Notes: generated from the letters alone by a model not told the origin. A stretch of 37,161 nt of DNA from Gammaproteobacteria bacterium (GCA_028818795.1 JAPPND010000102.1:1-37161); one strand, 5' to 3'; shown: positions 27,517 to 36,382, counted from the stretch's first letter. Program-made: numbers and translations.

Positions 27517-28757
27517 TGGAAACGCCAACGCTCGCCGCTTGGCTCGACAGGATCGGTGTTGAGCATCCGCGCGGTGTTGAGCGCGGGTTGGACCGGGTCC
27601 GCGTCGTGGCCGACCGTTTGGGCGTCGTGCGGCCTGCCGCCAAGACGCTCGTGGTCGCCGGCACGAATGGCAAGGGCTCGACGACAGCCTTTGCGGAACA
27701 CCTGCTCCTGGCCGCCGGGCATAGCGTCGGAACGACCACGTCGCCGCATCTCCACCGGTTCAACGAACGCATCCGCATCAACGGTCGGGAAGTCGATGAC
27801 GAGACCATCGTCGACGCCTTGGAGTCCGTCGAGTCGCGACGCGGCGGTGTCGACTTGTCGTATTTCGAATACGCGACCTTGGCCGCCTTGCTCGTGATGT
27901 CGCGGAACGCCCTCGACTATGCCGTCCTCGAGGTCGGGCTCGGCGGTCGACTGGACGCGGTCAACATCGTGGATGGGGACGTCGCGGTGATCACCAGCAT
28001 TGGACTCGACCACCAGGAGTACCTCGGCGAGACCCGCGAGAGCATCGGCCGGGAGAAAGCCGGGGTCATGCGTCCCGGCGTACCCGTTGTGTGCGGCGAT
28101 CCGAACCCGCCGGCGTCGATTCCCGGACGCGCCGGCGAGCTTGGTGCGCCCCTTCTGGTCGCGACGCGGGACTTTGGCCAACGCGATGGACAGCTTTGGG
28201 TTCGCTCGCGCGACGGACACCGTCGAACGTTCGAACTCGGCCTGTCGGCCGTGGACCCGGTCAACGCCGCGACGGCCGCGACGGCCGTCAGCCAAGCCGG
28301 ATGTGCTTTGGCCCAGCGCACGGTTACGCGGGCTGCCCGGACGGTCCGCAATCCGGGCCGTCTCGAGATCGTCGAACACGGCGGTCGCACGTGGATCCTC
28401 GACGTCGCCCACAACCCCCACGCGGCGGCATTCCTGGGCGACCGGCTTCGGTCCACCTTTGCGGATCGGACGATTCGGGCCCTAGTGGGATGTCTCGAAG
28501 ACAAGGACGTCGCGGGCATCGTCGCGGCCCTTCGACCCCAGGTCGCCGAGTTCGCCTATGCCGATACCTCTTCTCCGCGCGGCCGCGCCGGCTCTGCGCT
28601 GCGCTCGGCGGCGTGCGATCCCCACTCATTCGCGGGCTCTTCGGACGAGGCGTTGGCGCATCTTCTGGCCCGGTGCGAAAGCGACGGGGATGTGATCATG
28701 GCGCTCGGTTCCTTCGACATCGTCGAGCGTGTTCGCACTAGGTTGGGGATCCATTGA
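27516..28757 (+). CDS. folC: Folylpolyglutamate/dihydrofolate synthase
   Basis: Ligates glutamate to dihydropteroate and to tetrahydrofolates, using ATP. The 413-residue product has the P-loop GTNGKGSTT (49-57), SPHLHRFNERI, FEYATLAAL, EVGLGGRLDAVN, and SIGLDHQEYLGET of the Mur-ligase-like fold, then DVAHNPHAA in the C-terminal domain. GTG 27516 overlaps the trpA stop (TAGTG). In Pseudomonas accD precedes folC; here trpA does. A 192-base gap follows that holds only a small open frame. Confidence 0.95.
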   Translation: METPTLAAWLDRIGVEHPRGVERGLDRVRVVADRLGVVRPAAKTLVVAGTNGKGSTTAFAEHLLLAAGHSVGTTTSPHLHRFNERIRINGREVDDETIVDALESVESRRGGVDLSYFEYATLAALLVMSRNALDYAVLEVGLGGRLDAVNIVDGDVAVITSIGLDHQEYLGETRESIGREKAGVMRPGVPVVCGDPNPPASIPGRAGELGAPLLVATRDFGQRDGQLWVRSRDGHRRTFELGLSAVDPVNAATAATAVSQAGCALAQRTVTRAARTVRNPGRLEIVEHGGRTWILDVAHNPHAAAFLGDRLRSTFADRTIRALVGCLEDKDVAGIVAALRPQVAEFAYADTSSPRGRAGSALRSAACDPHSFAGSSDEALAHLLARCESDGDVIMALGSFDIVERVRTRLGIH

Positions 28758-28758
28758 G

Positions 28759-28896
28759 ATGCCCTTCCGCAACCGGCAGGCGGCCGCGAATCGGGGCATC
28801 GACCGGTCGAATTTCCGGCTATTTCTTGGCGGTGGCGACGCCCAAGATGATATTCTCGCGGTCGTTCAGGTCGTGGAACGAGCCCGGAGCCCTTAG
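28759..28896 (+). CDS. Possible small protein, 45 aa
   Basis: An ATG one base after the folC TGA opens a 45-codon frame (MPFRNRQAAANRGIDRSNF ... VVERARSP). The composition is basic at the start and hydrophobic/acidic later (DDILAVVQVVE), plausible for a small protein, and the spacing suits an operon. Against it, there is no clear ribosome site and no family is recognised. It accounts for most of the 192-base gap between folC and dedD. Confidence 0.28.
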   Translation: MPFRNRQAAANRGIDRSNFRLFLGGGDAQDDILAVVQVVERARSP

Positions 28897-28949
28897 CCGG
28901 GGAGCGTGCCCCTCGCAAGAGAGAGCCCATTGAAGCCGCGTCGTTCAAC

Positions 28950-29489
28950 GTGTTGACAGAACAGACTCGCTATCGCCTGACGGGGCTGGTGTTCCTTCTC
29001 GCCGTCGCAGCCGTGTTTCTACCCATGCTGTTCGATGGCGACGGCGTTGAACCCATGCAACTCGACCCGATGGTGCCGGCCGACTTCGAGGTCGAGCGGG
29101 ACGTGGCGCCGCCGCCCGATATGACGCCGGTCGTTGCGGCCCGGGACGCGCTGAACTCGGTCGTCGACGAAGACGGCTACGCCACGGACACGGGGACGCG
29201 ATTCGGCGACCCCGTCCTGCTTGAGGATGCTGCCGATGTGGATGCGGACCTGAAGTGGGCCGTTCAGGTTGCGAGCTTCAGTCAGCAGGAGAACGCCGAT
29301 CGCCTCGTCGAGCGGTTGCAGGGCGACGGCTATGCGGCCTTCGCGTCCCATGTCAAGCAGAGCGGCGGCGAACCGGCTGCCCGGGTCGCGGTGGGTCCGG
29401 TCATCGAACGGGACTCGGCGGCGAGGCTGAAGACCGAGCTTGACCGCCGCTACGATTTCGAGGCCATGTTGGTGAGGTTCAGTCCCTGA
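28950..29489 (+). CDS. dedD: DedD-like SPOR-domain protein
   Basis: A 179-residue bitopic inner-membrane protein with a short cytoplasmic start, one membrane segment (LTGLVFLLAVAAVFLPMLF), an acidic/proline linker and a C-terminal SPOR domain (102-178: KWAVQVASFSQQENADRLVE). SPOR domains bind denuded septal peptidoglycan, so it probably helps cell division. It holds the position of the SPOR gene in the folC-SPOR-cvpA-purF neighbourhood. GTG 28950 is the start, with TTG 28953 as an alternative. The stop overlaps the cvpA ATG (TGATG). Confidence 0.85.
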   Translation: MLTEQTRYRLTGLVFLLAVAAVFLPMLFDGDGVEPMQLDPMVPADFEVERDVAPPPDMTPVVAARDALNSVVDEDGYATDTGTRFGDPVLLEDAADVDADLKWAVQVASFSQQENADRLVERLQGDGYAAFASHVKQSGGEPAARVAVGPVIERDSAARLKTELDRRYDFEAMLVRFSP

Positions 29490-30253
29490 TGCCCATCGGG
29501 AACTTCGCGGTTGCCGATGTGGTGATGGCGATCGTGATCGTCGTGTCGGCCGTGTTCGGCCTGATGCGGGGTCTGGTCCGCGAAGTGCTGTCGCTGGCCA
29601 TCTGGGCCGCGGCGCTGTTGCTGGGAATCGTGTTCGCGGATTCAGTGGCGGCAATGCTGGGACTGGACCTTAGCGCCGGTTTGCAGACCGCGATCGGTTT
29701 CGCAATCGTCTTCGTCGCCGTTCTGGTGGCCGGGGCGTTGGCACAGCGGTTTTTCGGCGGGTTGGTGGAGTCGACGGGCCTGACCGGCACCGACCGAACG
29801 CTAGGCCTGGTGTTCGGCACGGTACGGGGTGCCGCGGTCGTTCTGGTTGCGCTGATTCTGCTGCGGCCGTTCGCCGAATCCCGGGATTGGTGGGCGGAGT
29901 CCCTGATTGCACCGCCCCTGTTGACCTTCGAGAATGAAGTGATCGAACTGTTCGATCTCATGATGGATGCGATTGCAGATCCGCTTGAAGGATCCCCGGA
30001 AGGGCTTGGCACAGCGGCAGCCACGGAGTCATCCCATGGAACAACCCCGCAACCCGTTGATTCGCATGGACCCGTAGGGGCGACCCTTGCGGTCGCCCGG
30101 ATTCGCGACGCGCGGGCGTTTGATGCCACCGCAGGCGCGGGACGGGACAAGCCCGTCCCCTACGGTGCCGTTTTCGCTTGCACGTCGATGGCCGAGCCCC
30201 GCGCTGGCGGCGAACTGGTGGCGTACCGGGAGGAACGAACATGTGTGGTGTAG
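29489..30253 (+). CDS. cvpA: CvpA family membrane protein with repeat-encoded tail
   Basis: Residues 1-165 form a CvpA domain with four membrane segments (e.g. VVMAIVIVVSAVFGLMRGLV, AVVLVALILLRPFAE). CvpA is needed for colicin V production and envelope stress tolerance in enterics, and it usually precedes purF. The protein is 254 residues, longer than the typical 160-190. Residues about 196-225 (GATLAVAR ... GRDKPVPYG) are encoded by the twin-hairpin repeat at 30074-30163, so the tail was extended by an insertion. The stop TAG lies 13 bases into purF. Confidence 0.9.
   Translation: MPIGNFAVADVVMAIVIVVSAVFGLMRGLVREVLSLAIWAAALLLGIVFADSVAAMLGLDLSAGLQTAIGFAIVFVAVLVAGALAQRFFGGLVESTGLTGTDRTLGLVFGTVRGAAVVLVALILLRPFAESRDWWAESLIAPPLLTFENEVIELFDLMMDAIADPLEGSPEGLGTAAATESSHGTTPQPVDSHGPVGATLAVARIRDARAFDATAGAGRDKPVPYGAVFACTSMAEPRAGGELVAYREERTCVV
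30074..30163. repeat. Twin-hairpin interspersed repeat, copy 2
   Basis: A 90-base element bounded by GTAGGGG (30074-30080) and CCCCTAC (30157-30163). The left hairpin has an eight-pair stem, GGGCGACC with GGTCGCCC (30078-30098), and loop CTTGC. The right hairpin has an eight-pair stem, GGGACGGG with CCCGTCCC (30139-30159), and loop ACAAG. Both stems are perfect, better preserved than in copy 1 at 6729-6814. It lies inside cvpA in frame, 78 bases before purF. Confidence 0.8.
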
Positions 30254-31782
30254 TCGGCATCGTCAGCGCCTCCCCGGTCAACCAGCAGATCTACGATGCG
30301 CTCCTCGCCTTGCAGCATCGTGGTCAGGACTCGGCGGGCATGGTGACCTGGGACGACGCCTACCGGTTGAACCTGCGCAAGGGCAATGGTCTGGTGCGGG
30401 ATGTCTTCGAAGAGCGCCACATGCATCGCCTGCGCGGCAACATGGGCGTGGGCCACGTTCGCTATCCCACCGCAGGAACGTCGAGCGCGGCGGAAGCGCA
30501 GCCGATGTACGTCAACGCCCCCTACGGCATCAGTCTTGCCCACAACGGCAACCTCACCAATGCAGAGCGCCTCGAGATGGATGTGTTCCGTGCTGGATTG
30601 CGTCACGTCAACACCACCTCCGACTCCGAGATCCTGCTCAACGTCTTTGCCCACGAACTTCACAAGATCGGCGTCTTCGAACCGCGCCCGGAGCACGTGT
30701 TCGAGGCCATTGCCGGGGTCAATCGTCGCTGTCGCGGCGCCTACGCGGCCGTGGCCATGATCAACGGTCGCGGAATCGCGGCATTCCGCGACCGTCACGG
30801 TATCCGACCGCTGGCGTTCGGGGTCAGGCAGGTGGAGGACGGCCACGGTGGGCATCGCCAGGAGGTGATGGTCGCCTCCGAGAGCAGTGCCATCAACATC
30901 CTCGGCTTCGATTTCGTCCGCGACATCCAACCGGGTGAGGCGATCTTCATCGATCTCAACGGCGCGTACGTCACCAAGCGTTGCGCTCCGCCGGCAGCCC
31001 ATACGCCGTGCATCTTCGAACACGTCTACCTGGCCCGCGAGGATTCGATCATGGACGACGTCTCGGTCTACAAGGCGAGGCTCAGGATGGGTGAAAAGCT
31101 CGCGCAGCGGATCCTCGCGCGGTTTGGAAAAGTGCACGACATCGACGTCGTGATTCCGATTCCCGAGTCCAGCCGGACCTGCGCGATCCCATTGGCCTAT
31201 GCACTGGGAGTGAAGTTCCGCGAGGGGTTCGTCAAGAACCGCTATATCGGCAGGACCTTCATCATGCCGGGGCAGAGTCAGCGGGCGAAGTCGGTTCAGC
31301 AGAAGCTGAACGCCATCGAACTGGAGTTCCAGGGCAAGAACGTCCTGCTTGTCGAAGACTCCATCGTGCGCGGCACGACCACCGGCGAGATCGTGCGGCA
31401 AGCGCGAAGAGCGGGCGCGCGCAAAGTCTTCATGGCGGTGGCGGCGCCGCCGGTCCGGTATCCGAACGTCTACGGCATCGACATGCCGGCGGCACACGAG
31501 TTCGTGGCCAACGGCCGCACGGAAGAGGAGACCGCCGAAGCCATCGGGGTCGACTGGCTTGTCTACCAGTCCATCGACGACCTCGTGGCCGCCGCCGCCG
31601 AGGGCAACTCCAGGCTAAGGCGTTTCGAATGTTCCGTGTTCGACGGCGAATACGTCACCGGCGACATCGACGGCGACTACCTGACCCAGTTGTCCCAGAC
31701 GCGCAGCGACAGGGTAAAGCGGCGCCGAGACGCGGAGATCGTCGGCGACACCACCGTGATCGAACTCCACAATCATGCCTGA
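30241..31782 (+). CDS. purF: Amidophosphoribosyltransferase
   Basis: Transfers the glutamine amide to PRPP, the first step of purine synthesis. The 513-residue product begins MCGVVGIV, so Cys2 becomes the N-terminal nucleophile once Met is removed. The glutaminase domain has HVRYPTAG and LAHNGNLTN, and the phosphoribosyltransferase domain has the PRPP loop VLLVEDSIVRGTTTGE (about 368-383). Start ATG 30241 is fixed by the obligatory Met-Cys. The frame overlaps the end of cvpA by 13 bases and the start of the DUF1289 gene by eight. Confidence 0.97.
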   Translation: MCGVVGIVSASPVNQQIYDALLALQHRGQDSAGMVTWDDAYRLNLRKGNGLVRDVFEERHMHRLRGNMGVGHVRYPTAGTSSAAEAQPMYVNAPYGISLAHNGNLTNAERLEMDVFRAGLRHVNTTSDSEILLNVFAHELHKIGVFEPRPEHVFEAIAGVNRRCRGAYAAVAMINGRGIAAFRDRHGIRPLAFGVRQVEDGHGGHRQEVMVASESSAINILGFDFVRDIQPGEAIFIDLNGAYVTKRCAPPAAHTPCIFEHVYLAREDSIMDDVSVYKARLRMGEKLAQRILARFGKVHDIDVVIPIPESSRTCAIPLAYALGVKFREGFVKNRYIGRTFIMPGQSQRAKSVQQKLNAIELEFQGKNVLLVEDSIVRGTTTGEIVRQARRAGARKVFMAVAAPPVRYPNVYGIDMPAAHEFVANGRTEEETAEAIGVDWLVYQSIDDLVAAAAEGNSRLRRFECSVFDGEYVTGDIDGDYLTQLSQTRSDRVKRRRDAEIVGDTTVIELHNHA

Positions 31783-32251
31783 CCGCGGCCGCGGTGATGA
31801 CGCCGCGACCGCCGTGCCGTCTCGGCCATTGCGCAGAACGCCTTGCGTGGGCGTGTGTTCAACAACCTATGGCGACCTCGTGTGTCGTGGCTGCAAACGC
31901 TATGCGCACGAGATCGTCGGCTGGAACGCCTACAGCGACGACCAGCGTGAGCGCGTATGGACGCGGCTCAACGCGCTGCTGAAGGACAGCGTACGCGCGC
32001 ACATCGACGTGGTGGACGAAGGCAAGCTGCGCGCAGTTGCCACGCGACTGAAACTCCACGACGCGGCCGAACTGCCACCTGAAGTGCTCGCCTTCCGCAC
32101 GTTGCGGGCACGCTCCGTGCCGCTCGACGCGCTTGGCCTCCACCCGCGCAATGCCAGGCACTCCTCGATCGACACCGCGCGGGCGATCGACACGGAGTTC
32201 TACGTTCGCTCCCGAGCCCACTACGAGGCGAGCTTCAAGACGCTGACCTAG
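31775..32251 (+). CDS. DUF1289-family protein
   Basis: A 158-residue protein with the DUF1289 signature near the N-terminus: PCVGVCSTTYGDLVCRGCKR (four cysteines, possible metal site), then WNAYSDDQRERVWTRL. The rest is a helical extension beyond the usual short family, and the function is unknown. ATG 31775 overlaps the purF stop. It ends 94 bases before the convergent lpxH; I see no clear terminator hairpin in that gap. Confidence 0.85.
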   Translation: MPDRGRGDDAATAVPSRPLRRTPCVGVCSTTYGDLVCRGCKRYAHEIVGWNAYSDDQRERVWTRLNALLKDSVRAHIDVVDEGKLRAVATRLKLHDAAELPPEVLAFRTLRARSVPLDALGLHPRNARHSSIDTARAIDTEFYVRSRAHYEASFKTLT

Positions 32252-32345
32252 GCATTGTCGGGGATGTCGAGTCCCGTTCGGCCCAGGTTAAGCCGGCGTC
32301 GGTCGCTTCCGTTCGCGTGACCTTCTTTGGCAGCGGAAAGCAGGC

Positions 32346-33062
32346 TTACGCTGTCAGGGCAAAGCACGTCAATTCGGGATCGCCTTTGTCCAGCCGGAGT
32401 TTCCAGCCGCAACGGTCCCAATCGCCGAGCACGATGCGGCGCCGGCCCCCGCCGAGGTCGTGGATCCCGGGCCGGTGAGTGTGGCCGTGGACCATGAGGG
32501 AGACGGCTGCATCGTCCATGGCCCGGCGGATGCTGCTCGGCGTCACGTCCATGATGTTGGCGGCCTTGTTTTCGTTCGCAGCGATGCTCTTGGCGCGGAG
32601 TGACGCAGCTAGGGCTCGTCGTTCTTCGATGGATGAAGAAAGCACCTCGGATTGCCAGGCGGGCGACCGGAACACCGCCCGCATGCGCTGATACTCGGCG
32701 TCGCCCGTGCAGTAGGCGTCGCCGTGGGCGAGCAGTACTCGGTTCCCGTCGACTTCGACGACGCTCGGGTCCTCGATCAGTGTGGCACCCGTGTGCTCGG
32801 CGAATTGGGCACCGATCAGAAAGTCGCGGTTGCCGTGCATGACATATACCGCGCAGCGGCGGGAAGCGGCGGTAAGCGCATCGCGGATGGATGCGGCGAC
32901 TGGCCCGTCGTCGTCGTCGCCGACCCAGACTTCCACGAGGTCACCGAGGATGTAGAACGCATCAACCGTCGCTGCCTCGCCATCGACAAGTTGTTGCAGA
33001 CCGGCAAGCACCGCCGGCCGCGTTTCGTCGATGTGCAGGTCCGAGATGAACAGTGCGCTCAT
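32346..33062 (-). CDS. lpxH: UDP-2,3-diacylglucosamine diphosphatase
   Basis: Hydrolyses UDP-2,3-diacylglucosamine to lipid X in lipid A synthesis, at the inner membrane's cytoplasmic face. The 238-residue calcineurin-like phosphoesterase has all the metal motifs: SDLH (D8, H10), ILGDLVE, HGNRDFL, LAHGDAYCTGD and VHGHTHRPG. ATG 33062 overlaps the folD stop (ATGA). Upstream reading beyond it is shadow. The presence of lpxH supports a Gram-negative host. Confidence 0.95.
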   Translation of the reverse strand: MSALFISDLHIDETRPAVLAGLQQLVDGEAATVDAFYILGDLVEVWVGDDDDGPVAASIRDALTAASRRCAVYVMHGNRDFLIGAQFAEHTGATLIEDPSVVEVDGNRVLLAHGDAYCTGDAEYQRMRAVFRSPAWQSEVLSSSIEERRALAASLRAKSIAANENKAANIMDVTPSSIRRAMDDAAVSLMVHGHTHRPGIHDLGGGRRRIVLGDWDRCGWKLRLDKGDPELTCFALTA

Positions 33063-33928
33063 TGCCGCGTGCGTAGTTGGTCGGCGGTCTCCGCGGCGTA
33101 GAGCGTGTTGTCGAGCAGGGATGCCCGGGTCATGGGTCCCACGCCGCCGGGTACGGGGGTGATCCACCCGGCGAGAGGCGCCACTTCGTCGAAGCGGACA
33201 TCACCGCGCACCTTGCCGTCGGCCTGCGCGACGATGCCGACGTCGATCACGATGGCACCCGGCTTGACCCAGTCGGCGGCGATTAGTCCGGCTTTGCCGG
33301 TTGCGGAAACCACGATGTCGGCTTGCGCGACATGGTCGCGTGTGGCCCGGGAAAACCGGTGCACGGTCGTGACCGTACAGCCGGCCAATAGCAGTTCCAG
33401 ACCCATCGGGCGGCCGACGTGATTCGACGCGCCGACCACGGTAGCGTGCAGGCCGCGCAGGGCAACGCCAGTGTGGGCAAGTAGCGACATCACGGCCCTG
33501 GACGTGCAAGGCCGGATCGCCGGCTCGCGCAGCACGAGCCGTCCCATGTTGTTGGGATGTACGCCGTCCACATCCTTGTTGGGGAGTACCCGCTCCGTGA
33601 CATGCACGGGGTCGATATGGTCCGGAAGCGGCAATTGCACCAGGATGCCGTCGAACATCGAATCCGCATTGAGCGCGTCGATCCTGGCGACGAGGTCGGA
33701 CTCCGACGAATCGGCCGGCAGGTGCCATACCTGGGCATTGAAACCCACTTCGTGGCAGTCCTTGCGCTTGAGGCGGACGTATATTTCCGATCCCCGGTCG
33801 TCGCCGACCAGTAGGACGGCGAGACCCGGTCGGGTCATGCCATTCGCCAAACGTCGACGTACCTTCTCGGCGATGCCGTTGCGCAACTCCCGGGCAATGG
33901 AGTTGCCGTCCAGGATCTTCGCGGACAC
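33059..33928 (-). CDS. folD: Methylenetetrahydrofolate dehydrogenase/cyclohydrolase
   Basis: Bifunctional one-carbon enzyme interconverting methylene-, methenyl- and formyl-tetrahydrofolate with NADP. The 289-residue protein has YVRLKRKDCHEVGF (tyrosine and lysine of the active site), DGILVQLPLP, KDVDGVHPNNMGRL and the NADP-loop GASNHVGRPMGLELLLAG, with PVPGGVGPMT near the end. One familiar segment, PCTPxG, reads PCTSRA. The start is GTG 33928 with GGAGG upstream. The gene is upstream of, and overlaps, lpxH. Confidence 0.95.
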   Translation of the reverse strand: MSAKILDGNSIARELRNGIAEKVRRRLANGMTRPGLAVLLVGDDRGSEIYVRLKRKDCHEVGFNAQVWHLPADSSESDLVARIDALNADSMFDGILVQLPLPDHIDPVHVTERVLPNKDVDGVHPNNMGRLVLREPAIRPCTSRAVMSLLAHTGVALRGLHATVVGASNHVGRPMGLELLLAGCTVTTVHRFSRATRDHVAQADIVVSATGKAGLIAADWVKPGAIVIDVGIVAQADGKVRGDVRFDEVAPLAGWITPVPGGVGPMTRASLLDNTLYAAETADQLRTRQ

Positions 33929-33964
33929 GGGAAACCTCCGGCTTACCGTGCCGCGTATTGTATG

Positions 33965-35326
33965 TCAGGGGCGTTGGTCGGGTTGGTTTGCGGCGGCGCT
34001 AACGCTGGTAAGTTGAACAGGCGGGCCGGGCAGGTCGTCCGCCGCCCGCGATTCGTTGACCGCCGGCAGGTCGAAGTAGAACAGGCTTCCCCTGCCCAGG
34101 TCGCTCTCGACGCCCAGTTCGGTGTCGTGGCGGCGCAGAATGTGCTTGACGATCGCGAGCCCCAAACCCGTTCCACCGTGGGCGCGGCTGTTGGCGACGT
34201 CGACGCGGAAGAATCTCTCGGTCAGGCGCGAGATTAGCTCGCGCGGTATCCCGTGCCCGTGATCCTCCACCTCGAAGCGGGCGCCCGCCATGCAGCGGTG
34301 CCAACGTACCGACACGTCCCCGCCGTTCGGGCTGTATTGGATCGCGTTGGTGACCAGGTTCATGAACGCGCTGTGCAGTTCGGCGGGCACGCCGCGAACC
34401 ACGACGCCGGGTTGCGCATCGAGCAGGATGCGCTGCTTGTCGCTCGCCAGTTGCCTTGCTTCGTTGACCACGGAGGTCAGCATGGCGGGGACATTGACCA
34501 ATTCGACGTCGTCCGCCTTCGGCGACGGCGAGGACTCGAGACGGGTAAGGGTCAGCAGGTCCTCGACGAGTGCTTTCATGCGCTGGGCGGGGGCGTTCAG
34601 CTTGTCGAGCAGGGTACGCAGGGTGTCCCGGTCGATGTCCTCGTCTTCGAGGGTTTCGAGATAGCCCATGACCACGGTCAGCGGCGTCCTCAGTTCGTGG
34701 GATACGTTGGCGATGAAGTCTTGGCGCATGGTCAGCAGACGGTCGAGTATCGTGACGTCGCGGATGAGGACGATGGAGCGGTCCGCATCGACGCGCAGGT
34801 GGCGAAGTTCGAGTCGGCGCGACTCGTCGGTGGGAGATACCATCTCGACGATCCCGCCTTCGACTTCGTCGTCCAACAAGGCACCGATGGAGGGGTCGCG
34901 GGCCAGCGACGTCAGGTTGCGCCGACGGTCCCGCGGCGAAAACCCGAGCAGGTTGCTGGCCGTCTTGTTGGCCAGTTCAATGACACCGCTGCGCTGCAAC
35001 ACGATCCAGCCATCCGGGATCGTGTCCAGGGTTCGTTGCAGCCAGCGCAACTCCTCCACCAGGCGCCGAGCCCGCCCCCGTGCGCCGGTCAGGGAGAACG
35101 TCAGGCGTTCGGCCACGGATTGCCAGGAAGACGACCACTGCCTGGGTCGACTCAGGGGTGCACGGGACCAGCGCTCGAAGGAGACGAACTCGACGGCCCC
35201 GAACGCGATCCAGACCGCAAGCGCCGCAGCGACGCCCCAGCCGACGTTGCCAGACAGCAGTCCAACGACCACGCCCCCGACGCCGCACGAGGCGGGCCGG
35301 ACGAGGTCCCCGGGACTGATTGTCAC
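33965..35326 (-). CDS. phoR: Phosphate-regulon sensor histidine kinase
   Basis: Sensor kinase that phosphorylates PhoB under phosphate limitation. The 453-residue protein has membrane segments in residues about 15-50, a PAS-like region (TIPDGWIVLQRSGVIELAN) and the HisKA box with phosphoacceptor H210 (FIANVSHELRTPLTV). The ATPase boxes are NLVTNAIQYSPNGG, DHGHGIP and GGTGLGLAIVKHI. GTG 35326 is preferred because GGAG lies upstream and the N-terminus begins just before the membrane segment. GTG 35380 gives an 18-residue extension. It follows phoB with a gap of about 170 bases that holds nothing obvious. Confidence 0.9.
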   Translation of the reverse strand: MTISPGDLVRPASCGVGGVVVGLLSGNVGWGVAAALAVWIAFGAVEFVSFERWSRAPLSRPRQWSSSWQSVAERLTFSLTGARGRARRLVEELRWLQRTLDTIPDGWIVLQRSGVIELANKTASNLLGFSPRDRRRNLTSLARDPSIGALLDDEVEGGIVEMVSPTDESRRLELRHLRVDADRSIVLIRDVTILDRLLTMRQDFIANVSHELRTPLTVVMGYLETLEDEDIDRDTLRTLLDKLNAPAQRMKALVEDLLTLTRLESSPSPKADDVELVNVPAMLTSVVNEARQLASDKQRILLDAQPGVVVRGVPAELHSAFMNLVTNAIQYSPNGGDVSVRWHRCMAGARFEVEDHGHGIPRELISRLTERFFRVDVANSRAHGGTGLGLAIVKHILRRHDTELGVESDLGRGSLFYFDLPAVNESRAADDLPGPPVQLTSVSAAANQPDQRP

Positions 35327-35498
35327 GTTCGGCTCTCCACGGTCCTGAACGTCTCCGGCCGCGATCAGGGTTCCAACCACTCGATGTGTCTTTCACGCCG
35401 ACTGCACCTTGAGTGTACGCCAGTTGGGTTGAACCACGGTGTCGGGTAGGCGAGGGCGTCGGGTGATAGGCCGACCGGGTGGCCGGCGGCGAGCGGCG

Positions 35499-36200
35499 TC
35501 AGGTGACGGGCGCTGGGACCGGCGACAGGCGGTACCCGATCCCGCGGACGGTCTCGACGGCCTTGTCCATGCCGAAGGGCATTAGTGCTTTGCGCAGTCG
35601 CAGTACATGTACATCGACCGTTCGTTCCTCGACATAGACGTTCCTTCCCCACACCCGATCGAGCAACTGGGTGCGGTCGAAGGCGCGATTGGGGTTGCGC
35701 ATCAGGAGTTCGAGGAGGCGAAACTCGGTGGGGCCGACGTGAACCTGGTCGCCATTGACCCGCACCTGGTGGCCGCGGGTGTCGAGGGTCAGCTGGCCCA
35801 CCGTTAGCACACCGTCCTCGGGTGTGCCGGTTCGTCGCAGGAGTGCCTTGATGCGGGCGATCAGTTCCTTGGGCGAGAAGGGCTTCGTGACGTAGTCGTC
35901 GATGCCCGCGTCGAAGCTCTTGAGCTTGTCGGATTCTTCGCCACGGGCGGTGAGCATGACCAACGGCAGGTCGCTGGTGATCGGATCGCGACGTAGCTTG
36001 CGGGCAAGGTCGATGCCGCTCATGCCGGGCAGCATCCAGTCGATGATCACGACGTTCGGCAGGGGACCGTCGAGTATTTGCAGGGCCTCCTCGGCAGTTC
36101 CGGCGGGAACGACCTTGAGCCCGCCCCGTTCCAGCGAGAAGGTGAGCATTTCCCGAATGTCGGTCTCGTCTTCGACGAGCAGCACGCAGTTGGAAGCCAT
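35499..36200 (-). CDS. phoB: Phosphate-regulon response regulator
   Basis: OmpR-family regulator that binds Pho boxes when phosphorylated. The 233-residue protein has the receiver acidic pair E10/D11, phosphoacceptor D54 (VIIDWMLPG) and the lysine of DDYVTKPFSPKEL. The winged-helix domain contains GPTEFRLLELLM, RTVDVHVLRLRKAL and VRGIGYRL. ATG 36200 begins MASNCVLLVEDE; upstream codons are a shadow. A candidate Pho box lies 54 bases upstream, and the identity is further supported by the adjacent PhoR-like kinase. Confidence 0.94.
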   Translation of the reverse strand: MASNCVLLVEDETDIREMLTFSLERGGLKVVPAGTAEEALQILDGPLPNVVIIDWMLPGMSGIDLARKLRRDPITSDLPLVMLTARGEESDKLKSFDAGIDDYVTKPFSPKELIARIKALLRRTGTPEDGVLTVGQLTLDTRGHQVRVNGDQVHVGPTEFRLLELLMRNPNRAFDRTQLLDRVWGRNVYVEERTVDVHVLRLRKALMPFGMDKAVETVRGIGYRLSPVPAPVT

Positions 36201-36254
36201 TCCCTCGGCACCTGTCTCCTTGGCAGTTGGCGAGCGCAAACCTATCCGCGCAAT

Positions 36255-36272
36255 ATGACAATTTGATGATTA
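36255..36272 (-). promoter_or_regulatory. Candidate Pho box upstream of phoB
   Basis: On the minus strand, TAATCAT (36272-36266), a CAAA spacer and TTGTCAT (36261-36255) resemble the paired CTGTCAT half-sites separated by four bases, matching four and six of seven positions. It lies in an AT-rich patch 54 bases before the phoB ATG, the expected place for autoregulation. Confidence 0.4.
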
Positions 36273-36382
36273 TGCCATCGCCGCATTAGGCTTCGTACCC
36301 TCGTGCAGACTTGGGTTGTAGGCTGGCGTCTCGAGGAGCCGGCGATTTTTTCGAAACGCCTTCGAGAGATAGGGGGAACCAA

